DNA of 7,881 nt, from positions 1-7,881 of the forward strand of contig CANLWQ010000087.1 of NCBI GenBank assembly GCA_947494405.1, written 5' to 3'. The notes beneath the pieces are model-generated. The model ran no database searches and had not been told where the DNA came from. It saw nothing but the letters and a program-made list of their open reading frames with translations. This document shows, one piece after another, positions 1-6,452 of the stretch. This DNA is from Comamonadaceae bacterium (GTDB lineage: Bacteria; Pseudomonadota; Gammaproteobacteria; Burkholderiales; Burkholderiaceae_C). Numbering within the stretch: position 1 is the first letter of the stretch; each line of letters begins with the position of its first letter. A program made the translations under genes and the position numbers.

Positions 1-571
1 AAGCGATTGGTTGCAGCAATCGCTAGGAATGACCCAAATTGCGCAAAAAAGCATGGACATCGAAAAGCACATCATCATTTGTGGTTATGGGCGGTGTGGC
101 CAAAACTTAGCCAAGTTATTGCAAACTCAAAACGTGCCCTACATGGCTCTTGATTTAGATCCAGACCGAATCAGTCGCGCACAATCCCATGGTGAACAGG
201 TTGTCTATGGTGATGCAGCACGTTTACAGTCTCTCATGGCGGTGGGATTGGTGCGAGCAAGTGCAGTGGTAGTGACTTACTTAGAAAATGCGTCTGCTAT
301 GCGTGTACTTGCGCTTATCCAAGAGCATGCCCCACAAGTGCCGGTTATTGTGAGAACACAAGATGATTTGGACCTGGAGAAACTTCAAGCAGCTGGCGCT
401 GCAGAAGTGGTTCCAGAAACAATTGAAGGATCCTTGATGTTGGCAACGCATGCGCTTTCTTTGGTGGGTGTTCCTATGAAGCGTGTGATTCGCATGGTTC
501 AAGAGCAAAGACATAAGCGTTATGCCTTGCTGAAAGATTTTGATCGCGGTAGCGAAGTTGAAGATAACTAG
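1..571 (+). CDS. KefB/KefC-type monovalent cation:proton antiporter, C-terminal part (5' end outside window)
   Basis: Partial gene. The frame is open from base 2 to the TAG at 569-571 (189 codons seen), and the membrane antiporter domain must lie to the left. The visible part is a cytoplasmic RCK/TrkA-N regulatory domain. A short strand leads to the dinucleotide-binding loop GYGRCGQ (GxGxxG type), followed by ALDLD at the end of the second strand with acidic residues that normally contact the ribose, then VYGDAA, a VVVT strand and a VPVIVRTQDD strand, ending in the PETIEGSLMLA helix typical of CPA2 antiporters. In that family the domain senses nucleotides or thiols and gates K+/H+ or Na+/H+ exchange across the inner membrane. 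The charged tail (RYALLKDFDRGS) also fits KefB-like proteins. The family is clear; ion specificity and the kefB/kefC assignment are not. Confidence 0.88.
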   Translation, partial: SDWLQQSLGMTQIAQKSMDIEKHIIICGYGRCGQNLAKLLQTQNVPYMALDLDPDRISRAQSHGEQVVYGDAARLQSLMAVGLVRASAVVVTYLENASAMRVLALIQEHAPQVPVIVRTQDDLDLEKLQAAGAAEVVPETIEGSLMLATHALSLVGVPMKRVIRMVQEQRHKRYALLKDFDRGSEVEDN

Positions 572-612
572 GACGGGTAATTTCCGATACGCTATGTCTT
601 TTAAGGAAAAAC

Positions 613-822
613 ATGATCAAGAAATCAAGCTCAGCCTTGGTCTGGCTCTCAGTGTTTATGCTTTTCGGCGCAGGGGTGCCCGTTTATGCCAACACCCCTC
701 AAAACCATGATGTAGGGGATTTACTGGACACCATCATCCAGAGTCCACACCGCGCCGAGGCCAACCGCTTACGCGATCAATTCCGCCACCCTAAAGAGAC
801 ACTGCTGTTTGTGAAGCCTTAA
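613..822 (+). pseudogene. Truncated N-terminus of an exported class I SAM-methyltransferase-like protein (69 codons)
   Basis: The ORF has a good ribosome binding site (AAGGA, 603-607) and an ATG at 613. Residues 1-26 form a signal peptide with probable cleavage at VYA|NT. Residues about 37-66 (DLLDTIIQSPHRAEANRLRD...RHPKETLLF) resemble the conserved N-terminus of exported predicted methyltransferases of the COG4798 type, which read roughly 'SPxRxxANxxRDxxRHPxETLxFFGxKPGM'. The protein ends at VKP with TAA, just before the SAM-binding core should begin, and the usual FFG before KP appears shortened to F. No continuation is visible in any frame in the 23 bases before the next gene. It therefore looks like a gene remnant that still carries intact start signals, possibly a small secreted peptide. 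The similarity is from memory of the family, not from a search. Confidence 0.6.
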
Positions 823-845
823 ACCCATCCTTACCTCTCACCCAT

Positions 846-1697
846 ATGATTTTTCATAACTTGCGTTGGCTGATAACGACTGCATTAGGTCTGTCAGTAT
901 TTACTTTTTCTCATGCACAGTCTGAACCCGATGTCGAAGGCGTTCAAAAACCATTGTGGGAAGCAGGCTTGGCTGGGTTTGGTCTCACCGGCCCAGCATA
1001 CCCGGGGGCAAATGATGATATTGGCCGAGGACTGGTGGTTCCATGGTTCATTTACCGAGGGCCCGTATGGCGTGCTGCAGGTGGAACAGTAGGCGCCAGA
1101 GTGTCCAAAAATGCATTTGCAGAATTTGACATTGGATTCAGCGGTGCGCTGCGCGCTTCCAGCGACAACGTCAAAGTGCGAAGCGGTATGCCTGAATTAG
1201 GATTTTTGCTGGAGTTCGGACCACGCGCCAAACTGAATTTGGCGCGTCCCAGTCAAGACTCCGTGGTGAGATTGGAATTGCCATTGCGTGGCGTGTTTGA
1301 ATTCAACAGTGGTGTTCAATACAGAGGCTTAACGTTCGAGCCCAAACTCACTTACGACAAACGCGATTTGGGCCGTGGCTGGGGATTTTCAGGAAGCTTG
1401 GGCTTGATTTATGGTGATCAACAATTCAACCAATACCTTTATGGCGTCCCTTCACAATACGCAACTTCTTCTCGAAGTGCCTACACGGCCAAAGCGGGAT
1501 TGATCACGCCACGCGCTCAATTGACGCTGTCGCATCAACTCAATTCAGATGTTCGGATGTTTGCATTCACCAGAACAGACTTCTCCGGCAAGGGCGTCAA
1601 TAGCGATAGCCCTTTGCATTTGAAAGAAAGAGGAACTGCCACAGGATTGGGCGTGATTTGGACACTGGGACGGTCCAGTCAACTGGTCAACGATTGA
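846..1697 (+). CDS. mipA: MipA/OmpV family outer-membrane protein
   Basis: A complete 283-aa protein. Residues 1-24 are a signal peptide (hydrophobic LITTALGLSVFTF, cleavage SHA|Q). The mature part starts with the family signature: GLAGFGLTGPAYPGA near residues 42-56, then a WFIYRGPVWRA motif, alternating beta-strands, and the conserved YLYGVPSQYATSSRSAY segment (about residues 197-214), which is diagnostic of MipA/OmpV. E. coli MipA is known to bridge the lytic transglycosylase MltA and PBP1B; OmpV of vibrios is an outer-membrane barrel. Many betaproteobacterial paralogues have no tested role. The chain ends in RSSQLVND rather than a terminal aromatic residue. There is no convincing Shine-Dalgarno before ATG 846. 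It lies 23 bases after the truncated methyltransferase gene, so it may depend on that gene's transcript. Confidence 0.87.
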   Translation: MIFHNLRWLITTALGLSVFTFSHAQSEPDVEGVQKPLWEAGLAGFGLTGPAYPGANDDIGRGLVVPWFIYRGPVWRAAGGTVGARVSKNAFAEFDIGFSGALRASSDNVKVRSGMPELGFLLEFGPRAKLNLARPSQDSVVRLELPLRGVFEFNSGVQYRGLTFEPKLTYDKRDLGRGWGFSGSLGLIYGDQQFNQYLYGVPSQYATSSRSAYTAKAGLITPRAQLTLSHQLNSDVRMFAFTRTDFSGKGVNSDSPLHLKERGTATGLGVIWTLGRSSQLVND

Positions 1698-1752
1698 GAA
1701 CGCTTGTAAGATGTTGATATCACCAAGCTAAAAGTTACACAGATTGATTATT

Positions 1753-1881
1753 ATGAAAAACTCTATCGTTACTCAAATCAAAAACAAAGCTGCTATTTAT
1801 TACGCCATTGGTATTGCGCTGTTTTCAGCTATCGCAGTGGTGCTCATCACGTTGGTGATTCTTGTTGACCATAACAGCTGA
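1753..1881 (+). CDS. Candidate 42-aa single-pass membrane microprotein
   Basis: ATG 1753 to TGA 1879-1881 encodes 42 residues. The N-terminus is short and basic (MKNSIVTQIKNKA, four positively charged or polar anchors), followed by a continuous hydrophobic helix of about 23 residues (YYAIGIALFSAIAVVLITLVILV) and a short DHNS tail. This gives an N-in/C-out topology by the positive-inside rule. The gene follows mipA by 55 bases and stops 17 bases before the stop codon of the convergent yjbH. No strong ribosome binding site precedes it (AGATTGATT), which lowers confidence. The amino-acid pattern is much more protein-like than chance for so short a frame. I do not recognise a family; regulators of membrane enzymes and small toxic peptides have this form, but nothing here decides between them. 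Confidence 0.5.
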   Translation: MKNSIVTQIKNKAAIYYAIGIALFSAIAVVLITLVILVDHNS

Positions 1882-1898
1882 TTCTGTGCGGTTTTGAT

Positions 1899-4790
1899 TT
1901 AGCGGCCTGAGCCCCCAACAGCAGCCTTTGCCGGCACAAAACTTGTCTCCTCTTGGCTTCGTGGGGTGGTGGCACCGAACAATGTAAAGCTTCGGTTCAA
2001 CCTAGCCCCACCATCTCTGGTCAAAGGTTGGTAAACGAGATTGGCTGAATTGCTTGTGCGCGTGGTGGTCATGACATCAAAAGGTATTCGAAGATACATG
2101 CCTTTGTCGAAACTGCCTTCACCAAATTTTTCTGCTGACACATTGGTTCTGGTGACCCAAGCACCCACAGACACCCCATTGGTAAATTTCTTGCTGACAT
2201 CGACTGTCGCGCCAAAGTCACCCGCAAGGTATTGGCCAATATGCAACTGCATTTGTGTGGATTTCCATCCTGTTTCCCAATAAGCTGAGGCATGGCCAGT
2301 GTTCACCCTGTAGCCGGTTTGTTCAGCAACACGATCAAACCCCAACAGTTGATCAAAATTTCTCTGCTGCACCCGGTTGAAGTCAATACCAAAAGCAAAA
2401 GGACTGTGCCAAGGTCTGTACAACCATTCAACCCCCAAGCCACCATAAGAATTTTCTAAATAGCCAGCATAGACGCTGTAGTACTGGTTGGGTGTCAGTT
2501 GATCGAAGTGTGTAATTTGTAAATTGGGAATATTGACGCGGGAGTTAGTCATGTATTCACGCAAATAGGTTCTCACCCTGGGTAAATTGCTAGGCCCTGT
2601 GTATTTGAATTTATCGTAGTTGTCCAATAAGTGAAGACTTAACGCGCCGGAGATGGAAAGATTTTCAGCAAGTCTGACTTGCATTGGAAAAGCGACGCCG
2701 GCGCTGAACAATAAAAACCCATCGGGGCCACCAATGTTTTGCTGCCAGCTGGGAACCAAACCATAGCTGAAGGTTGAGGGGGTTTTCTGCCAAAGCAATT
2801 CAGTGGCATAGCCCTCAGGATCTATAGGTGCTTGCGCAAGAATGGACTCCTGCCTCTCTGAAGGTGGCACGTACTGCGTTTGTTGTTTGACCCATTCCCG
2901 TCGGTCTACAACACGCTCTGTCAGTCCAATGCCTTGCTCAACCATATTCAGCTCAAAGGTGTCAATACTCGATGGTGCATCGCGGTTCAAAACTGTAATG
3001 ATGCGCTCAAGCCTGTCATTCCAGTGCGCGCCTGAAGCCCCTTCAAGCACGATGCGCAAGGTGCTGCCCTTGTATTGGATATTGCTGACACCCCAACCGC
3101 TCATGTCACTGACGTCAGCAGCGGTTCCCACCCATTCGATTCGCTCTTTCAAGCTTCGCATGGGCGGCGCTGAGGTGATTTTGGGTGTTGGCAGGTCTGA
3201 AACTTTGGGAACTGTCAATCGATGAACCGAGGTTTGCAGGGTTAAGCCAAACACCACAGCATTGCCCCGCTCAAGCCCTAACGTGAGATGGGTGGAGGGA
3301 TTGGGCCTGTAGGTCAGTCCCAAGTTAAGGGGTGTGTGCTGAGTGCGGTTGTTTCCTTGAGGCTCATTTTGGTAGTTATTGCCATCGAGTTCGGCTTTCA
3401 AAACCCAATGATCCCAAGGCGTGTGGTACTGCAGACCACCGAACAAGGCGCTGCGCCCTCTGAAGAAAGCGGCTGTGTTGGCTGTGCCGCCAGTCGCCAC
3501 CCCTGCACCTCGGGTGTTGAAATTGGGATTGAACAGGGTTAGAGGGTTTTTGATGTTGCCGCTTGAGCCCAAGTATCCCCAAGCCATGCCCAAACTCCAG
3601 TCAAACTCACCCACACGTTTGTTGGCTACAAGGTATTCGCTGGAAAACAGGCCTGTGCCACCTGCGTCAATCAGACCTACCGCCAGTTGGGGAATGACGG
3701 AAGTTTCAGGCAGAAGTTTGAGCTTCAGGTCTATGCTTTTGTCTTTGTAGGTCTGGTTACCCGACAGTTCAGCGGGGCCGTATAAGCGGTTAAGAACATT
3801 GGTATAACGAAAACCTGCTTCAAGCCAATCAAATGGCTGCAAAACCACATTGCTGCGCTCATAGGGATAGATACGGCTGTAATGAAACCTCGCATCCCCT
3901 GCTTCGCCCATGCGTGCGCTTGGGGTTTCAAGCAGGCCGATAAAGCCCCAGTTATTGGCGCTGAGCAAAGGGTCTCGGGCAGGCAAACTCGTTACAGCTT
4001 GGGGCGGGGTTGCCAGTTTGACCGGCTTAAAGTGTTTCAAAACACTGTCGTAAGTTTGTGTGGCGAGAAACTCAGTCATCAAAGAGGTGGTGGTTGAAAG
4101 CAAGCCACTGTCTCTGTGAGGACTCCAAATCAAGGCGCCTGGCGCCAGTTCTGTCTGAGCACGTTCGTTCCATGGAGCAACCGCATATTCATGAACACCG
4201 CCATCCGCTTGCACTACCCAAGCCAAGTCGAGAAGTTTGAGAGTTTGCGGATCACAGGCGCGAAGATAGTCGCGGATTTGGGCGCCGCTTTGGTGCGCGA
4301 GTGTGCACCTTGTTCCGTTTTGGTAAATCACACTGACTGTGGTGGGCCTCAGAGGTACCGTCACCTTGTGATCTGAATCCAAAATAGGATCACTGCCAGG
4401 GTGAGCCTGCAGCCAGCGCGCATCTGTGGATTCCAATCGCACTCTGGCGGTCACCGGCATGGATTCAACAGCAATTTGGAGTTGTTCGCTGATGGCGACG
4501 GGCCCTGTGCTCAGTATGGCCAGTTCATCTAACAGGGCATATTTCAGCCGTGTTTGCGCTGGCTGTTCCTTGGGAACAGTCCAAATGGTTCCCAAGGGAT
4601 AAGAAAATGGCTGAGGTGTTTGGCGTAAAAGCCAGTCACTCAAGCGCTCACCCTTTTTCACTTTTGCCGGGTCTGCGACAGATACGGCTGAATCCGCTGG
4701 CACTTGGGCAGCCACGGGCAGGCATGCCAGCATGCCAAGCCAAATGGCGGCCAAGGATAGTTTTAAGGAGTAGCTGGCCATATTTGCCAT
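1899..4790 (-). CDS. yjbH: YjbG-YjbH (GfcC-GfcD) fusion: outer-membrane protein of exopolysaccharide accessory system
   Basis: A 963-aa protein from ATG 4790; an in-frame TTG at 4799 and an ATG at 4781 are alternatives, and 4790 leaves a standard signal peptide ending near VAA|QVP. Numbering below counts from the TTG. Residues about 48-248 resemble the separate protein YjbG/GfcC: VTARVRLESTDARWLQAHPG, a PLRPTTVSVI strand, GAQIRDYL, LAWVVQADGGV, AVAPWN and PGALIW. Residues about 282-966 are the YjbH/GfcD family (DUF940): NNWGFIGLLETPSARMGEAG, WLEAGFRYTNV, GNQTYKDKSIDLKLKL, AGGTGLFSSEYLVA, WGYLGSSGN, and near the C-terminus GYRVNTGHASAYWETG, FGEGSFDKG and PLTRDGGARL. A mixed alpha/beta stretch (about 550-690) separates two beta-strand-rich halves. 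E. coli YjbH is near 700 aa and YjbG near 245, so the length equals their sum. In E. coli these proteins assist extracellular polysaccharide or group 4 capsule production at the outer membrane. The start overlaps the end of yjbF by 28 bases, so the two are probably translationally coupled. Confidence 0.87.
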   Translation of the reverse strand: MANMASYSLKLSLAAIWLGMLACLPVAAQVPADSAVSVADPAKVKKGERLSDWLLRQTPQPFSYPLGTIWTVPKEQPAQTRLKYALLDELAILSTGPVAISEQLQIAVESMPVTARVRLESTDARWLQAHPGSDPILDSDHKVTVPLRPTTVSVIYQNGTRCTLAHQSGAQIRDYLRACDPQTLKLLDLAWVVQADGGVHEYAVAPWNERAQTELAPGALIWSPHRDSGLLSTTTSLMTEFLATQTYDSVLKHFKPVKLATPPQAVTSLPARDPLLSANNWGFIGLLETPSARMGEAGDARFHYSRIYPYERSNVVLQPFDWLEAGFRYTNVLNRLYGPAELSGNQTYKDKSIDLKLKLLPETSVIPQLAVGLIDAGGTGLFSSEYLVANKRVGEFDWSLGMAWGYLGSSGNIKNPLTLFNPNFNTRGAGVATGGTANTAAFFRGRSALFGGLQYHTPWDHWVLKAELDGNNYQNEPQGNNRTQHTPLNLGLTYRPNPSTHLTLGLERGNAVVFGLTLQTSVHRLTVPKVSDLPTPKITSAPPMRSLKERIEWVGTAADVSDMSGWGVSNIQYKGSTLRIVLEGASGAHWNDRLERIITVLNRDAPSSIDTFELNMVEQGIGLTERVVDRREWVKQQTQYVPPSERQESILAQAPIDPEGYATELLWQKTPSTFSYGLVPSWQQNIGGPDGFLLFSAGVAFPMQVRLAENLSISGALSLHLLDNYDKFKYTGPSNLPRVRTYLREYMTNSRVNIPNLQITHFDQLTPNQYYSVYAGYLENSYGGLGVEWLYRPWHSPFAFGIDFNRVQQRNFDQLLGFDRVAEQTGYRVNTGHASAYWETGWKSTQMQLHIGQYLAGDFGATVDVSKKFTNGVSVGAWVTRTNVSAEKFGEGSFDKGMYLRIPFDVMTTTRTSNSANLVYQPLTRDGGARLNRSFTLFGATTPRSQEETSFVPAKAAVGGSGR

Positions 4791-5407
4791 GTGAAACAAA
4801 AATCTTTAGAAAGACACTGGTCTGCGTAAACAACGGCAGCTACCCCGTCTTTGACGCGCAAACCATAACGGGCTGAGGGCAAGCCATGGGCAGAATCCAA
4901 CACTTTTTCCTCAAACCAGATCAACTCACTGGGAGAAAAGCCCATCAACTGGGCGTTTTTGGGGGTGGGGATTTTGTACAAGTGCACAGACTGCACAATG
5001 CCAAAACGAAATCCTGGCATTTCATCCAAATGCCGCGTGAATTTCACTGAGGACGAACCAAGCAGATTCGTCCAAGTGGGTAAGTTGTGGTTGCGTACAT
5101 TTCGCCAGTCGGTTTCCAGGCCAGTTGTAGACAAGATGCGACCGTTTTGCAGCTTTATCACTTCGCCCTCTGAGCTGTACCAAGTATGTATGGGGCCTTG
5201 AGCATCGGTGTCCTTGTAGCCCAGCACCATGAGCAAGGATCTGCCGTTGACAGTGACACGCAAATACCCAAAATTGGGGTTGAGCTTGATGCTGTCAATT
5301 TGCTTGCCGCTCCCCAATGCTTCAGACAGGGTTAAGGTCACAGGCGTGTGTCCGCATGAGACCAAGCCCAGGAAAACCAGTAGGAATATCAGCGCTCTCA
5401 GCAGCAT
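4763..5407 (-). CDS. yjbF: YjbF/GfcB family outer-membrane lipoprotein
   Basis: A 214-aa protein. Residues 1-17 are a lipoprotein signal (MLLRALIFLLVFLGLVSC) with a lipobox LVS|C; Cys18 would carry the lipid, and the following Gly (no Asp at +2) favours sorting to the outer membrane. Family-like segments include the start of the mature chain (TLSEALG), the YLRVTVNGRSLLMVLGYKD strand pair, THTW-like IHTWYSSEGEVIKLQNGRI, and TTGLETDWRNV. These fit YjbF/GfcB of the polysaccharide-linked yjbEFGH and gfcABCD operons; the molecular function is unknown. A Cys pair close to the C-terminus (ADQCLSKDFCF) could form a disulfide in the periplasm. No Shine-Dalgarno is evident before the ATG. It lies just downstream of a strong terminator and overlaps the yjbH start, so F and H form a tight unit. 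Confidence 0.85.
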   Translation of the reverse strand: MLLRALIFLLVFLGLVSCGHTPVTLTLSEALGSGKQIDSIKLNPNFGYLRVTVNGRSLLMVLGYKDTDAQGPIHTWYSSEGEVIKLQNGRILSTTGLETDWRNVRNHNLPTWTNLLGSSSVKFTRHLDEMPGFRFGIVQSVHLYKIPTPKNAQLMGFSPSELIWFEEKVLDSAHGLPSARYGLRVKDGVAAVVYADQCLSKDFCFTWQIWPATP

Positions 5408-5430
5408 GTATAAAACAGACAGTCAGATGA

Positions 5431-5458
5431 AAAAAACCGGGGCCTAAGCCCCGGTTTT
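5431..5458 (-). terminator. Strong intrinsic terminator between the yjbE-like gene and yjbF
   Basis: An 11-bp perfect inverted repeat (arms 5433-5443 and 5448-5458, GC core ACCGGGGC / GCCCCGGT) with a 4-base loop. Read on the - strand it is followed by six T residues (5436-5431), the classic Rho-independent shape. It lies 37 bases past the stop of the yjbE-like gene and 23 bases before the yjbF ATG. The A-rich left arm also makes it partly usable on the + strand, where nothing would obviously need it. It should stop most transcripts after the first gene and let a fraction read through to yjbF and yjbH. Confidence 0.88.
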
Positions 5459-5495
5459 AGATAGACAGACAACAGAACTAAGCTGTCTTAAACCA

Positions 5496-6305
5496 TTAGG
5501 TTCCTGTTGTTCCAGAGGTAGAACCAGTGGTGCCAGTGGACAGGCTGATGGTTGTTCCAGTGATACCCAATTTAGCCAAGGTGGCGGTGTAGCTGGTGAT
5601 GGTTGAGTTAGCTGCGGTTTGTGCTGCAGCGGCTGCGGTTACTGCAGTAGCCAAGGCTGTGTCAAAGGCGGTGGGAATTGTTTTTCCTTTAGCAACCAGA
5701 GCAGCTCTGAGTGAGGTCAATAAGGTGTTGACATACAAAGCATCTTCAGCCGCAGTTTTTGCTGTAGTTGCTGCCTTAAAGCTAAGAGCGGCCAATTCTG
5801 CTTTGGTACAGGTTGTGGCTGCAGCGCAAATCATACGACTGCCATTCATTACACCACTAACAGTCACTGCGCTAGCAGCTAACAAATCAGAGGCTGCGGT
5901 TGCTGCTGCGGCTGCTGAAGCAGTTGCCGCGGTAATTGCAGTGTTTGCAGTTGCAAGTTGTGCTGTCAATGCTGCATCACCTGTGACCAATGAGGACACT
6001 GCAGCAGTAGCGGCAGTTGCTTGGGTGCTCGCTGCAGCTGCTTGGGTTGAAGCAGTGGAAGCGGTTGTTGCAGAGCTTGCCGCATCTTGAGTGGCAGTGG
6101 TCGTCACTGCAGCTACACCACTGCTACCGCTGCTCGCAGCGGCAAGAACTGCAACACCCGCAACAGCGGCCACAACCACAGTGGTGGAAACGCCGCCGAT
6201 GGCAGAGCCAGTAGCTGCTTTGGCGCCAGCAGCCTCTTGGGCGTGAAGTGAAGTGGTTAACAACATAGATGTTGCTAAGACCAAAGACAGTTTGTTCAGT
6301 TGCAT
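5496..6305 (-). CDS. Ala/Thr-rich exported protein, YjbE/GfcA-like, first gene of the yjb operon
   Basis: A 269-aa protein with a strong ribosome binding site (AGGGGA, 7 bases before ATG 6305). Residues 1-22 are a signal peptide (cleavage LHA|QE). Residues about 29-60 form a Gly/Ala/Val hydrophobic stretch with small-residue spacing (GSAIGGVSTTVVVAAVAGVAVLA), residues 64-150 a low-complexity Ala/Thr/Ser region with few charges, then a pair of cysteines (Cys160, Cys166, in MICAAATTC), a second Ala-rich probably helical part, and a Thr/Gly tail (TGTTGSTSGTTGT). E. coli YjbE and GfcA are likewise first genes of their operons and have a signal peptide, a hydrophobic Gly/Ala segment and a Thr-rich tail, but are only about 80-100 aa. 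Position and composition support the equivalence; low complexity makes real homology uncertain. It may be an abundant surface or matrix component. Confidence 0.72.
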   Translation of the reverse strand: MQLNKLSLVLATSMLLTTSLHAQEAAGAKAATGSAIGGVSTTVVVAAVAGVAVLAAASSGSSGVAAVTTTATQDAASSATTASTASTQAAAASTQATAATAAVSSLVTGDAALTAQLATANTAITAATASAAAAATAASDLLAASAVTVSGVMNGSRMICAAATTCTKAELAALSFKAATTAKTAAEDALYVNTLLTSLRAALVAKGKTIPTAFDTALATAVTAAAAAQTAANSTITSYTATLAKLGITGTTISLSTGTTGSTSGTTGT

Positions 6306-6317
6306 GTAAGTTCCCCT
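6299..6317 (-). promoter_or_regulatory. Strong ribosome binding site and start of the yjbE-like gene
   Basis: On the - strand the bases before ATG 6305 read AGGGGAACTTAC, a near-complete Shine-Dalgarno core with good spacing. It contrasts with the following genes yjbF and yjbH, which have no clear site, and supports much higher translation of the first gene. Confidence 0.7.
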
Positions 6318-6452
6318 AGTGATAAAAATAAAAGCCCATATTAACTTAATTTAATGTCAAAGAAAAGAAATCCTATTGAAAAATAAACAGAAGGTATTTT
6401 ATATTTATACACTTATGTACTAATTCCATCGATTAAACCAATCTTATCTCGT
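6306..6452 (-). other. AT-rich gap upstream of the yjb-like operon
   Basis: A 147-base AT-rich region between the outer-membrane barrel gene and the yjbE-like gene. It should hold the operon promoter. A perfect TTGACA hexamer is present on the - strand (6360-6355), but no good -10 lies 16-18 bases downstream; the AT-rich TAATAT comes after only 11. A 6-bp inverted repeat (TTAAAC/GTTTAA, 12-base loop) follows the barrel gene's stop and is too weak to be called a terminator. Operon control is therefore unresolved from sequence. Confidence 0.4.

Noticed and set aside
1861..1925. A bidirectional terminator between the convergent microprotein and yjbH genes.
   Set aside because: Only very short complementary arms (for example GGC/GCC) are present and no T run follows on either strand.
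4550..4876. A 108-codon + strand frame across the yjbF/yjbH junction.
   Set aside because: It lies antisense to two well-supported genes and has no recognisable protein features.
5463..5488. A second hairpin (AGACAG/CTGTCT, 14-base loop) between the yjbE-like stop and the terminator.
   Set aside because: The stem is only six base pairs with a wide loop and no T tract; it is too weak to call beside the strong terminator.
5596..6090. A 164-codon Ala/Val-rich frame on the + strand opposite the yjbE-like gene.
   Set aside because: It is the antisense reading of GC-rich Ala/Thr repeats (GCN/ACN codons), which rarely make stops on the other strand. It has no signal, no ribosome binding site, and the - strand frame has a strong start and an export signal.
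6325..6360. A sigma-70 promoter for the yjb-like operon based on TTGACA at 6360-6355 (- strand).
   Set aside because: No acceptable -10 hexamer is found at 16-18 bases; TAATAT is at 11 and TTTTAT at 21. The hexamer could be chance in AT-rich DNA.
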